Shown: positions 44,817 to 57,728 of the stretch, in pieces | Layout: every line of letters begins with the position of its first letter | How positions within the stretch are numbered: the stretch's first letter is position 1 | Translations under genes and position numbers: made by a program | Origin: Trametes villosa | Lineage: Eukaryota > Basidiomycota > Agaricomycetes > Polyporales > Polyporaceae | Direction: 5' to 3' | DNA: 64,000 bases | NCBI GenBank assembly: GCA_002964805.2 | Contig: PUDQ02000001.1 | Coordinates: forward strand, 7,650,001 to 7,714,000 | Notes under the pieces: generated by a model | Databases searched by the model: none | What the model saw: only the letters and a program-made list of their open reading frames with translations | What the model was told of the DNA's origin: nothing

Positions 44817-45136
44817 CGCCAGCGACGACGACGGCGGCGAGCAATCAGCTGGCTACGGCGGGCGAGCGGCGGATGGGGGACGGGAGACAGAGAGGGGTGG
44901 AGCGCACTCGCCCGTTCCGCCTGCGCATGCACTTCAATGTCCGATGAAGTCATCCAGGGCACCGGCGGTTATTAACCCGCGTGCTCTCACGCTTACTCCA
45001 GCCCGACCCGCCCGCCTTGGCGCGGCTTAATATGCTCAACACGTTTCTATTCAACGGCTGCATTCAACTAGCGAGCGACGGCAATAAGTCACAGAGCGAT
45101 TACTGTAGATCTAGCGTACAAGTATGATACATATTC
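44817..45136. other. Gap between DUF2985 start and FMP27 end
   Basis: 320 bases: DUF2985 promoter and FMP27 3' flank. No gene or clear TATA box seen. Confidence 0.5.
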
Positions 45137-48100
45137 TCACTCCTGGAAGCTGCTCCTCGAGCCCTGGCTGTCTGTCCGTGACGAAGGCTCGGTCTGCATG
45201 TGAATGTGTCATTAGCTTCAGATAACACGGGGAACAGGCCGGAGGGACGTACACTCGTGGTGGTATCTGAAGAGTCGATGCTGTCCTGGCTATGCGCGTG
45301 CTTCCGCTTGAACAAGCTAATAGCACGTTTGCGCATGTTCCCCTTTGAAGGTTTGGGCGCGCGGATCGTCTCGGGCTCGGACGTCAGGAACGGCGGGTCC
45401 GAGATGGTATGCGGCAGTTTTGGCCTGACCGCAAGGTCTTTCGACTTGCGCGCAGTGTCGTCCGAGGCCGTCGAACCGCCGCGACTCAAGCCATTCCTCG
45501 ACGAGAGCAGCCTCGGTGTCGTTGGCCGCGTCGGTCGGTCGTGTCCCGTGTCCTTTTTCGACGCGATCCACTTCGTCTTCGTGATCAGCTCACGCGCGAC
45601 AGGCAGCACCGGGACCAGCGGCTGCTGGAACGCCACTTTCACCCAGCCGCGCCAGTTACGACCCGAAGGGATGAACTGGTCGACCAACTCCTCGAACTGC
45701 CCGTACAGATGGCGTCAACAGACGCTCTGATACGACCAACATGAGGCACTCACACTCCACGTCTGGTTGCGATACTCCAAGTCGCGTGTCCTGATCCGAG
45801 CGTCGCGGCACAGGAAGGAATCCTCCTTCGCGATGCTCAACAGAAGATGAAGACTGCGTGGATCTTCAGTACGCCTATCTGATGTGGAGAGTGCGGCACC
45901 GCTCACCTCGCGACCTTCACCCTCACGAACGTCTTCTGCGACGCCCGCGTCTTCATCTCCGCCGCGTCGTCCGTCTGCTGCCGCAGCCTATCCTTCTCAT
46001 GCGCGCTCTTGCCCCCGCTCGACGTCGACGGCTTCGCAAGCGCGAGCGCGTCCGTCGAGCGGCCCTTGAGCGCGTCGCTCGAGCGCGTCCTTTGCAGCAC
46101 GCGCGGGACCTGCAGCGAGTCCTGCCGCGCCGAGTTCCTTAGGTCTGTGAACGAGCGCGACGTGCCGAGGCGCCGCAGCGCGGGCGGCGCGAGCCGGCCC
46201 GCGTCGAGCGACTTGCGCGGCGGGAGGTCGAACGACGCGTGCCGCGGCGAGTCCGTGTACGTCACCGCGGGCAGCTCGTCCGCCTTCGTGAACGCCTCGG
46301 GCACCGCGAACGACTCCGTCTCGGCGGGCGTCTGGTTGCGCGCGCGACGCGCGGGCCAGAGGTACTCCATGATCTTGCGGCCGACGCGGATGTCGATCTG
46401 GAGCCGCATGGGATGGAGCATCAGCTCGAACTCTTCGTAGATCGTGATGCCGCCCACGGGCGGGAGCACTGTCCAATCTGCCAGGAGGAAGAGCTTGCGC
46501 TGCGGCGTGGTCAGCGCGTGCCTGCAATAAACAACGGTATGCCCATACCTTGACAAGAGGGTGCGTCGATGGCTCGTCGTACTTAGACAGAATCTCGGTC
46601 CACTCGGCGTCGGCGGCACCATCGAACGCCTGCAAGTCACCCACCGAGAGCTTGTTCACGGTCGAGCTGTCGTGCCTGCTGAGCCAGTAGAAGTCCGTGC
46701 CGCGCACCGCGAGCTTCGCAAGCAGCTGGTCGTGCCTATCGAGCATGCGCCACGACAGCTCCTCGGACGACGCATGCAGCAGCAGCGCAGACTTCTGGTC
46801 CGCGTTGTCGCTCGCCTTGTCCTGCGCGAGCTTGATCGCGTCGAAGATGAGGTTGAGCTCCTCGACGAGGAGCAGGATGTGCGCCTCGATCTTGAGCTCC
46901 TCGACGCGGCCCGGGTTCCCGAACCCGCGCAGCTTCTGCTCCGCCGAGCGCTTCGTCTCGAGCGCCTGCCGGAGGCGCTGCTGCATGTTCGCGACGACGT
47001 CCGCGGCGGAGGCGAGGTTCGTGAAGTCGTAGCTGAAGAGCAGGCTCTCGAGCTTCTCCGCGCGCGTCTTGTGCGCGGCGTCGCTGAAGAGCACGAGCTT
47101 CGTGACGATGTTCGAGATCGCTTGGAAGTGGCGGTCGTTTGCGGACACAGTGAAGCGCGGGACGTGCAGGCGGATGAGGTCCTGGACAAAACATCAATGC
47201 CGTCCCACAGACAAATGACACGTTGAGTGTACTTACGGTCTGATTTTGCAGGTGTGCATGGACGTGTTGGCTAGTCTTCACCACAGACGTGACGTCGTTA
47301 CGGAGACGAAGGCGGTTGAACTTGTCATACTGGAAGGTAGCATCCGTCTGCGGCACCAAGCGGTCGAAGTCGGCGTTGTCCGCACGCAAGTCGATGAGCA
47401 CCTCGAGCGGCACATAGTCGCGCCCAGACGTATTGGTAGCCGAAGGCGAGAATGTCTGAAGACCGGTAAGCCACGCGAAGTTCCTTTATTGTATACAGTG
47501 ATCAGGAAACTGGGACGGTGAAAGTCAAGTTCCGAACGTACCTGTTCATGATCTTGCCGCTGATAGGGTCGTGCGCATTCGCGTCGTCCATGATCGAGAA
47601 CGTCTTCAGCTTTCCTTGCACGGCCGCGAGAACGCAAACAGACTCGGTGTCCGCCTCGGCACGAAGGACGACCTGAGGCTTCAACAGCAAGCAGAAGTGG
47701 CCCTTGCGCGGTGATACGCCCTCAGTCCAGCCATGCAGCGGGTCGATGGACGCTGGCAACTTCGAGACGGTTTGAGGGACGAAGTCGACGGCAGGGGACG
47801 GCCCGCCATCGCCCACGAGGAGCTTCTTGACGGCGATGGCGGCTGCTTGGGCACTGGCTGCTGCGCCTTTGTGTTTCCCAGATTCGTGTTGGAATTCTGT
47901 GAGTGCCGCCTGCGCCTGATCACGAATGAACTTGACCGCGCTAGCATTGATGTCAGTACGCCAGACGAGAAGACGTTGAAGCTAGCCCAGCTTACCGCGC
48001 AGCCATGTGGTACTCAATTCCCCGTCTTGTCCGTGAGCAATAGTAGTACTGCATCATAATCTACTCAGAGTGAGTGTGGTACCCTTGACGTAGATGGTGG

Positions 48101-51100
48101 GCGTACTCACGTCTCGAACAGCGTTATCCAAGATGATGTGAGGGCTGTGAATCTGGTACACGTTGTCGTACCCAGCCCATTCCTCCGGAGACACCATGTC
48201 AGTTGGCATGTAGTAACTAGAGGTGCCGTTCCGAGGAGACGCCTGGGATGCCATGTCCACTTGGCGAAGTTGAGAGATGTAGCCTTCAAGCAATTTGATC
48301 ATCCGCAGGCGGTCGCTGGTGGTACGGGAGTGGTTCTGTACGAAACCTTAGACTATGTACGCGCACACTTGCGGAGGAGATATACCTCGTCATCTTGAGT
48401 AGAAGAGCCTGATCCTTCCTGGGTATATTGCCGGTTGAAGTGAGGCCTAGTCCTCTCGTCCTCGGCCCTCCGTCTAAGATGCTCGACACGAGCAGACGCG
48501 AGCTCCATCTGGATCTTATTCACCGCTGCGGAGGGTTTAGTACTGCCATCGCAATCAACGTCAACGTAACTCACAAGGCTCCTTGCCAAGAAGGCAGACA
48601 TGGGTATCCTCGGACCCAAACTTGCTTCGGTCCGACGGCTTGTCCGGACCTTCAGGACCATGGTCGTCCACCCGCTTGAAATAAGTGAACCGCGGGCACG
48701 AAACGGCAGGGAGGAGGTGGATGTCTGGTGGTGATGGCTCGTCCGTCTCGAAGATCGCGAAGTCGTCCATGTCGACCCAGCTGGAGTCTAAGTCGATCGG
48801 AGTGAGATCGTTCCGGGTGCGGTAGTTGCTCAGCAGCGGGGAGCTCTCGAGTGGCGTGCATTGCTTCAGCGGATCCGGGAAGACGGCCAGCAGTGCTCGC
48901 AGGTCGAGGCCTTTGAGAACAACCTCGATGGCGTAGAATGGTCTGTGGTGGACAGTCTTGACGCCCCCTTGGGTCAGCTCGGAGGTCTCCGTGTCGCGTT
49001 GGTGCATGTCGGCGTGAAACTCGTCGATCAGCGCCTTCACCCCGACGAAAGGAGTGACACCATCCGCCCAAGCTTCCTGGGAATTGTCGACATAGACGTG
49101 TGAGACGAAGATCTGGGGCACGGAGAACATGTACTTGAGCGTGGCGAGGTGCTGCCCAAGCTTCGGCGAGATAGGCCGTTTCCGTGGGTAGAGATCGCCT
49201 TGTCGAATCGGGAGAGATAGTGCGCTGTTGAAGAGCGACCACCATGACCAGAAATGTGAGAAGACTTCAGGGGACAGGTGGAAGTTGCTAGGCCGCAGCT
49301 GAGATGTCCGATCGAGACCCGAGGTGAGAGATATCGACATGTGGATGAAGTCGGAGCGGAAGCCATTGTACGAATCTTGCGCAGACTAGCACAATTTTAG
49401 TAAGAGGATGGACGTCAGGGGCGGTATACTCACTTTGATCTCGGGGACTGTATCCTTCCACCCCAGCTTCACCTCGTAATGCGGCTTGAACTTGAACAGC
49501 CGGCACTGACGGTCGAACGGCTTCCCGCTGCACTGAGCGCATTCTGGTCCGCATGCACGCTCGAGTGCAAACCCTACGCCGAAACAAACACCGGACCGGA
49601 ACTTCGCGCAAATGGTCTGCGCTTTCCGAAGCAAGGCTCCGGTCGGTGCCGCTTGCGCAATCCCATCGCCGTATGAATCCTCGATGCTACAATGCGTAAG
49701 TCAAAGCGATCAATCAAACTGGCGGCTTTCGTAGGACGTACTTCGGGACAATGACAAGCATGCTATCACTCTTAACCTGGATGAGCTCTCCGGCGTCGTT
49801 GGGCTGCCCCACGAGTAGCGAGGGGCTTCCTTTCCAGCATAGTGCAAAGCCGGCGCCGTACCCTCGGAGTTCATAGGGATCCCGTGAGCCTGCACTGCTG
49901 TCAGCAAACCAGAAGATGATGCGCGACATGGTAGTCACCTTTCATGTGCAAATGAACTTCGTTCACGAAGTCGACCTTCACTCTCCAGTGGAAAACCAGC
50001 TTCAACTGCGACGACGTTGTCAGACCATGAATGCCCAGAATACCATAAGACGCGCAGCAGATATTTCATACCTTATCCCAGAATCCGATGGCCGGAGACG
50101 TATCCCGAGGCGCGTGCGACAGGGTGTCGATGATCCGCATGAGGTCCTGGGTCGCAGCGCCATAGCTGACACCCCACGAGAAGTCGGTGACGCCGTCCGT
50201 GATGACACGGATTGTCGGGCTGGCGTAGGACTTCACCGGCATGATGGTCTTCGGTATACGCACGGACAGAGGAGCGGCGCCATACAGCCCGCTGTGCTCC
50301 TTCACGATCTCGCACTGTATCCATTCCACCGCGCTGTCAGAGCCCATTTCTTCTGCGATCACGACGTCGCTGTCAAACTCCAGCGCTGGTAGGATGCCCT
50401 TCGAATGTGCGGGTACGTGCAGCAGGGGGAGCGGGTACTCGCGGAACGCTAGACGCAGAGCGGTGGCCTTGAAGTGGATGTGGAGGGGTATGAGGAGGGA
50501 AAAGGTGGTGTCAAGGGGTAAACCGTCTCCTGCTTGATACAAATAGTTTGGCAGCTCGCTATACGGGAAGGAGGGAGGTGTGATGGACAGAGACAGGCCC
50601 TCTATTGCAAGGCGCACCAGAGGGGGAACGAGCGGGACCCGGTTGACCGTGACCATATCGCCTTCGCCGTCGTCTGTGATGCGCAGAGAGCCCGCGCGAG
50701 CGTTCACGAAGGACTCTTGCCTGTCGAGCTGTCGAGCGCGCGCCTTGTCGTACGCCGTAAACCAAGAAGCGGAGTGAATCTGGTTGAGGCGCTGGTGAGC
50801 GTCGGAGACTGAGACTGTGTGCTTCGGCGTGAACTGGAAGTCGGAGTCGGCGTTGCGGGGCGCTGACGAGGCGGCTGTTGGTTTCGGTGAGATGATGGTC
50901 TCCACCTTCGCTTCGAACGCGTCTTCTCGCTCCTGACGGAGGCGTGCCGCGTCGAACCCAGTGCGCCAAAGTAGCCCCAGCTTAGCCTCAAGATCATGGT
51001 CCGCGGCTTCCACAACCAGCCTTCCCAAGTTGATCTTGATGTTAGGTACACGCTTCGCGTCTTCCTCCGGGGGAGAGGGAGGGTCCTGGTACTCGCCAGC

Positions 51101-54100
51101 AGCGACCATGCGAACGAGGTGCTTGACGCTCTTCAAAGTCAGGTTGATGTCCAGGATGAGGTCGGCCAGGATGAAGTCGAAGGGAATGCGCAAGCGGCCG
51201 CTGTCTCCTTTCACTTTAATTGTCAACGGCGCGGTGTCCGGTATGACCTTGATGCGCCAGCGGGGTAGTCGCGCCAACTCCTCCCACTCCTGATGTTCGA
51301 CGCCATCGCGCTTAACCGGGACGGCGACTGCGAGGAGAATGTGGTTCCACCCTACGGAGATTTGTTGATTGCGAGCGATGTGGCACCAGACCGAGGTCAT
51401 TCGCACGAACATCTTGCTCGACAGCGGGAAGCTCCAGAGTAGCTGAAGGCGATGAAGATGGCATCGAACATCGACGGTCATCGTGGGAGGTGGGCGAACG
51501 GGGGCGACAGCTGGAGTTGGGCGATGGGGCAAGAGGGTTTGAATCGTGTGTACGGCGAGCAAGGCGTTGTAGATCTGGGCGAGGTTCATAACCACCTTGA
51601 TAGTGGGTATGGTGACCCCGACCTCGCAGCTGTCCAAGTCGTTTGGACGAGGGAAGCCGCCCGGTCGGTAGCCTGAGATAGTCACGTCCGCCTCGACCTT
51701 CGGCACATGTAGGAACTCCAGTGACCGATGTTGCGCGCTGCTTTCGCTCGTCCCGTATGGATCGTCCGCAGCGAAGGGAGTGGCGAAGGCATCTCTGAGA
51801 ACGATATCCCAAAGAGAAAGTTGCACCAGCGCACGCACGGTATCGGCGTCACCGGAAGGGCTTGATTCCTCTGCGGCAGTGAGAATCTGTTCTGCGGGAA
51901 GAGCGAGGTGGACCCGTTCCTCCCCGCGAGAAAGGACGGCTGACATTGCGTGATGATGTGACGGCCGAAGAGCACAGTAGCTGAGGGAGATGCCCATGCG
52001 CGACGCCAGCCCGCGAGAGATGTTGAGAGCGTCATCGGGAGCGAGATCCGGGGAGGTCATGAAGAGCATCAACCGACCAAGCGACATAGACACGGAGAGG
52101 CCGAACGGTAGTTGGTCCAGTAAGCGGCGAGATGGCTTGGGTGACTTGTCCGATGGGGGTTTGCCGGTGCGCTGGACGATGCAAGCGAGGGCCTTGACGA
52201 CCTGGGGTTGCCAGAGCTCGATCGACAGGGCGTCGGTAGCGACCTGACAGTGGGAGAAGATGGAAGCCACGTCGATCGCTACGACGCCGCAGGTTTCGTC
52301 GAGGTATTCGCCTACAGCTTGTCCGTTACCGCTGAGCTGGATAGAATCTAGCTGCACGAGAGTCTCGTTCGGGTACACTGTTGAGTGTATGCTCTGCGGG
52401 CGGGCGCCACGCAAGTGCGCGTCGGGTCCGAACCAGATCTTGGCGAAGGAGCGGTTCACCTCGAGGCCATATCCGAAGTCCATAGTCAGGCCCATATAAT
52501 CGCGGATAACCCCTCCGAAGCTACGGTCCGGACGCGACGAGAAGTGCGAGGTGACGGAGCCTGCGATGCCATCCGTCCGTGCCTCCAAGACGAATGGCTC
52601 TTGCTCTCCTTCGCGTGTGGGGGAGATCAGTCGGACCGCAACTTCACCAACACTGACGCCGAGGGACAGCCGAGGGACCGGTGTGAGTATCGGAGGAAGG
52701 AGTGGTCGCCCATGGACAGTCTTCTCGACAGACTTCCCACCGCTGGAGTACTTCTCTAGCATGTCCAATCGCTCGGTCACCTCGAGCGTACCTAGCGTCA
52801 GATGGGATACGAGGAGTTGTGCATTCGGATCGCCTGCGAAGAAGGTCGAGTCTTGTAGCCACGGAGCGGGCCACCGAGAGACGAGGGACTCCCATCGGAA
52901 GGCGTCGAGGGTCACAAGCCGCATGTGGTCCATAAGCTCCCCTACGCTATTCCTGTCGAGGGTGAGCTGCCTGGCTGAGAGTTCTATCGTGTACGTGTCT
53001 GTCGGAGGCTCTGCGTGAGGAGTGCCTGAGCCTGACCCAAGCCACTGCTTGTGCATTTTGCTGCGATCCGGGTGACTGAGTCCTGCATTGAGATGAACGT
53101 CGCTGATAGAGGCGAGAAGCACGGCGGGCGCCCCGCTTGGAGTTGCTTCTGGCTCATAGCTCGTGGTGCACTTTGAGACTTTCACTTGCACTGATTTGAT
53201 ATACGACGCGTATGCTACACGTTGCTGGATATGGCATTCTACTATGAGTCCCCATCCTTGACCCGCCTAACATCGCACTCACTACGGGGGGCTGTGGTTT
53301 GATCTTCTGGTCTTGACTCTGTCGAACGGCCCACTTCCAACGCATGGATGCCTATACTTGCTTATGAGTACTATTCACTCAGGCGGCGCAAAGTAATAAC
53401 ATACGGATAATGCGCCCATCACGGCGGGGGACAAGGGAGACTTCCAGCCTGAGCCTGGCGTAGGAACACCGGAACGCGACCGGTTCATCGCGGCGAGTGC
53501 TGCAAAAGCCCTCTCTTTGGCCAGACGATTCTCCTTCATTCTCCTCAGGAGCTTTTGAATTACGTCCACCTGGATGTTGATCGTGCCAAAGTCCAGCGAG
53601 GTTTCAACACTGCGGGGCACCACGCCCTGGTGTGGGTTGAGCTGAGCCGAGACAGCGAGATGTATAGCCGGCAAGTCCAGGAAGAAATGACCTCGATGGC
53701 TGCCTGTACCGCTGTGAGTGAAGCCCATGTCAAATTGCGCCTTACTCACCAGCGAATACTTCACTGTTTTTGCCCACATAGCCGGAGATGCTCTTGACTT
53801 GCAGGTTGACCGACGCAGTCACCTGTGTTGCACCCCATGCTCGATCCCAAGTCCGCCTGACGCTTCCCTTCACCCTAGCGTTCCAGTCCGCGACGCTTGC
53901 AAACCGCCTATGCCCCATGTTGGGCTGTGCCTTGCCATTGGGAACGGCGACCACGCTCGCCAAGTAGGCAAGGGATACTCTGGTGTGGAGCTTCGCGTCC
54001 CCGATCGAGAGGTTGACTCCGGGGAGCGCAGCGCATGTTAGCACCGCAGAGTCGAGCTCGAAGTCGACGACATGCGTGATAGCAGGGAGAGCGCGAATGC

Positions 54101-54617
54101 CCAGACGTAACAGGTAGACGAAGAATGACCTCACCGCAGGGCGGCAGTACGGCTCGAGCGCAGTGTAGACAGAGGAGAGCAAGAACCAGAGAGTACGGCG
54201 GACGAAGCGCGAAGGGTTCGCCTTGGAAGGCTTACGCCCGCTGTCCGAGGAGGCCTTCCGCGAGACGTTTCCGGTATGTCCGTCCAGCTCGAGAGACAAT
54301 CCTTCGACCTGGATAGAGAAGCGGCTCCCCTTGCCCGGTGACGGCTTGTGGTATGAGATTCCGACGCGCTCAACCCTCCACGTACCATTTCCGGCCTTGA
54401 AGAATATGCCACGGATGGAGCGGAGGCTCACGCTCTGAATGCGCAGGCGTCGCGAGACGAGCCGGACGATGGTAGGTCCGATGTACGTCCGAAAGAGGAG
54501 GGAGAGCGTGAGTATGCGGACGGCCCAGATGAAGAGCGTCGCGCCCAGAGACAGCTCCTTTAACGGCCGCAGGAGCAGAACATGGAGGATGAGGTTCCAC
54601 CCGAGAAGAAACGGCAT
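45137..54617 (-). CDS. FMP27: FMP27/Hobbit (BLTP2-type) bridge-like lipid transfer protein
   Basis: Giant RBG-repeat protein of ER-plasma membrane contact sites, thought to carry lipids in a long hydrophobic groove. N-terminal membrane anchor (LGWNLILHVLLLRPLKELSL, then ATLFIWAVRILTLSLLFRTY) and then the groove repeats. Family signatures in order: IGFWDKV at about 50070, joined to a following exon with LVFHWRVKVDFVNEVHLHM; LRGYGAGFALCWKGSPSLL; CAQCSGKPFDRQCRLFKFKP; SNFHLSPEVFSHFWSWWSLF (the SW-type motif); PRKRPISPKLGQHLATLKYM; and a C-terminal NWRGWVKVAFQQPLVPVLP. The largest exon (about 50070-53190) codes ~1040 residues. About 14 exons and roughly 2,900 residues, like other fungal members. 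The last exon, after an intron (about 45190-45253), ends SRSSFQE; reading through instead gives a stop near 45100. No frame break seen. Confidence 0.92.
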
Positions 54618-55148
54618 GCCAGTTGGTCGAGTCCGCGCTGGGGCGTAGTATGTACGTCGAGAGGGACGGTGGGGCGGGTTGGCAGAGCGTTTGAAGGAGC
54701 GTGGTCGTCAGGAGATGGTGAGTGTGCGCATATATGTGGCAGACGAGGTGAAGATGCCACGAGTGAGTGTTGTCGGGATTATGATATGGGCATGGATGTG
54801 TTGGGGAGAGCGGTAGGCGGGTACGCTTGAGACAGAGCGCCCGCGGTACGCCGATGCAGCGTTGTCCGGGCGCATCGGAAAACGCCCACGTGGATTGCTC
54901 CCTCGATCATCCCGCCCAAGCTCGAGGCGTCTTAGGCTGTCAGTCTCGCACATCCAGAATTCGAGCGGTCATGCATGGTCTTTGAGCTGCACGTCCTCGC
55001 AGTCCGGAAAATATTGACATGCATACAGCCTAAGTAATACAACTGCTGAAGCTCGCGACGAACGGCCCACGGCGGGTAGAGCTCCTGCAGAATTAGCACC
55101 GCCGTCCGGGCGTTTGCCAATCCGGCCAGGGCGGGAACAGATTGATGG
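54618..55148. other. FMP27 promoter and DPB2 3' flank
   Basis: About 530 bases. Minus-strand open frames here are short and have no family resemblance. Confidence 0.55.
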
Positions 55149-57291
55149 TCATGACCATCCATCGTCCGAGTCCAGGTCCAAAACACTGCAGGTACTCAAC
55201 AAGATGTTTCGAAGATGGCAGCAGTGCACTCACCACTCCTCTGACTCCCTCCGCGCAGGGGCATAGGCAGAGAACGTGAACGTTTTGCCCACGAAACGTC
55301 CGGGGTTGAAAACATGGCAGCCTTCGTATGTCATCTGGTATCTGTCATATCTGTCGGCCAAAATGACCTGTAACAGGCGTGATTAGCGCACTCTACGTGG
55401 ACGTTCATTCCGAACTCACGGCGGTAGGTAAGGGGTATAGACGGAGTGCATGGTCGTATTCCGAGAGCGTAGGTTCTATAGAGATTGTCACTGGCATGAG
55501 GTGACTTTGATCCAAGATGGTTTGCACGAGCTACCCCAGTCATCAGTAAGCACTTCCTAGCGTCATGGATGGCAGATAGTTCACTCACATAGCGCTTGAG
55601 GTCGTCGTTCTTGACGTCGGGCTTGACGCCCACTAAGTTCCGGAGCATCCTCGACATCAGGTCTTCTCTGAAGATGACGATCTCTTGTTCGAAGAACTTG
55701 ATTCGGCAAGGGTTTGTCGCAAAGTGCACGTTGGGTATGCGCGACTTCAGACGTGAGACGAATGAAGACAGCAGAGGTCTTCGTGGTAGTACGGAGTTCA
55801 AGGTGACGTCCAATGGACCGGGCACCATGACGAAGTGCGTACTGCGAGTTATCAAAGGATAGCTGGCTATGATATCGGCCAAGGCGTCGAAATGTTCTGC
55901 AGGATTCGTGAGCTTGTGATAGTTGAGGTCAAGCACTCGCGGTATGTACTAACCCTGGTACCGTCGGACCTCCCGTCCATTCCCTTGGGGAATCCCGACG
56001 CTTGTGAAGTTACCGCACAACACGATCACTTTTGGAATGAAGCTGTTCTCCATGCAGTTGTCGAACAGCTTCCGTAGTCCGAGTAAGGTGTCGGGACGGT
56101 CGAGCCAAACGTCGGAGAGGACGAAGAATCGAAGGTCGGCCAGTTCCAGTTGTACCCGGGGTGCGAATTGTTTCTGCAAGTGCATCAGCATGATGGCGGG
56201 GGACAAGCTCACGTTGACCTACATCTTCTAACAACGTTGTGGCTCCCTTCCCTAGGAAGTCGACGTGACCAAAGATCGAACGCGCAGCCTCTCGGCTCTC
56301 GCATGGAGGATGTCCGATGGCAATCACGAGTAGTGTCCCGTCTTCGGTATAGTCGCCTTCGATGAGAGCTAGGCAGCCCTCGGTGAACAAGCCCTCGCTA
56401 GGTTGGTCCTACGCTGGGCATCGTCAGCAGCTATACAATGTACCAGACTACTCTGCTTACGAGTTGGGAGAAGTCAAGCTCCACCAAGCCGTCTGGGTCT
56501 TCGAGGCAGAGCTTGCCCTCTTTCGAGTGTGTCAGCATGCCGAAGAGCAGGAAGCGGTCACCGGCACGTCCGAGGAGTTGCTTCGTCGACCGTAACTGAG
56601 AGACAAAGCTTAGCTGACATGTCATGTTACGACAGGATGTTACGCACAGTAAGAAGGTTTTCACGGTCCTTCGAGGGAAGCGTCGACGGAGAGAAGTGAT
56701 CGTTTCGCAACACGCATTGCTTTATGACATTCAGTCTGTTTCGCATTGCCATGACCCTCGAGTCTGCTGTACCGGAAGATGTCAATGGCCCCGCCGCCCT
56801 AAAAGGTCTAAGTTTCGTTATACGACCAGCGGTGAGGGTGAACGTACCGTTCAAATGTGCTACGTTCTGTCGACCAGTTCCATAGCGGCATCTCAAATGC
56901 GTCAATGACGAAAAGATGGTTGTCCGGGTCCAGTGCTGCATGCTCCTGCGCGCCCTCGCCGTCTCCACTTTGGAATGCCTCGTATACTCTGTGGAGGACA
57001 TCGAGTGATACTTTCATCTGCGCATCTGGCAGGTATGAGGGGGATGTTTCAAATAAAAGGAGACACCAGCTTACCATCTTGCTTGTTGTATTCCTTCGCC
57101 ATCCACTCAATAGAGAACTCGACTTCTTCGTCGCCAATCTCATGGCGATCGAGAAGTTCCTCCAGAAACTCCAAGGATTCCGGACCCAGGGAGTGCCCGT
57201 ACTTCCTGAAGACCTAAATAGCCATGAAGTTCAAGTCTGGGGTTCACTGCGAGAGAGCTACCTTGATGATAACTTGTCTGCGATCGGTCAT
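55149..57291 (-). CDS. DPB2: DNA polymerase epsilon subunit B
   Basis: Second-largest subunit of the leading-strand DNA polymerase epsilon; scaffolds the CMG helicase. N-terminus [10 protein letters not shown] continues, after an intron, with a helical domain including [15 protein letters not shown] and [20 protein letters not shown]-fold region: [20 protein letters not shown] and [17 protein letters not shown]. The inactive calcineurin-like phosphoesterase domain: [74 protein letters not shown] and the C-terminal [18 protein letters not shown]. About 12 exons. Two ends are possible: a stop at 55230 after RRESEEW, or splicing of a 48-base intron with a good GTGAGTG donor to an acidic tail [12 protein letters not shown] ending at 55149; I chose the latter. 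Confidence 0.9.
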
Positions 57292-57728
57292 CGCTGTTGT
57301 GAGTGGAGGTAGACTGTCAAGGGATGAAGGGATGTCGGTTCGTCTGAGGTGCAACCAAGTTGTACGTTCGACAGTGTTCCCAGGCAGTAGAGCTAGGACC
57401 CCTCAAGACGCTGGTGGTGGTGGTGGTGGTGGTGGCGAGAACGAGACGCGTCCGAGCCTTAGACGCGAGCGTGACTGTGACGGTACTTGCCCTGCGCGTA
57501 ACGCGACGCGCCGCGGTAGGTCGCGGTCCAAATCGGGCCTCCTTCCGGCGTGCGGGCCGCTCTGTCGCTCACTCCTCCGACTCGAGCGGGAAGGGCTTGC
57601 GTTCTACCACCACCGTTCACCCTGTCCGACGAGCTATCTCGCTTTGCGCCGCTCTACTCATTACTAGGCATCGTTATTCTGAGGTACCAACTGAACGGTG
57701 AAGCCCATACCTGGCTACTAGGCTCTCA
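57292..57728. promoter_or_regulatory. DPB2/PHAF1 divergent promoter
   Basis: 437 bases between two start codons. It contains a (TGG) repeat of about eight units at 57412-57435. No gene seen. Confidence 0.55.
57412..57435. repeat. TGG trinucleotide repeat
   Basis: About eight perfect TGG units in the DPB2/PHAF1 promoter, a G-rich run on the plus strand. Confidence 0.85.
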
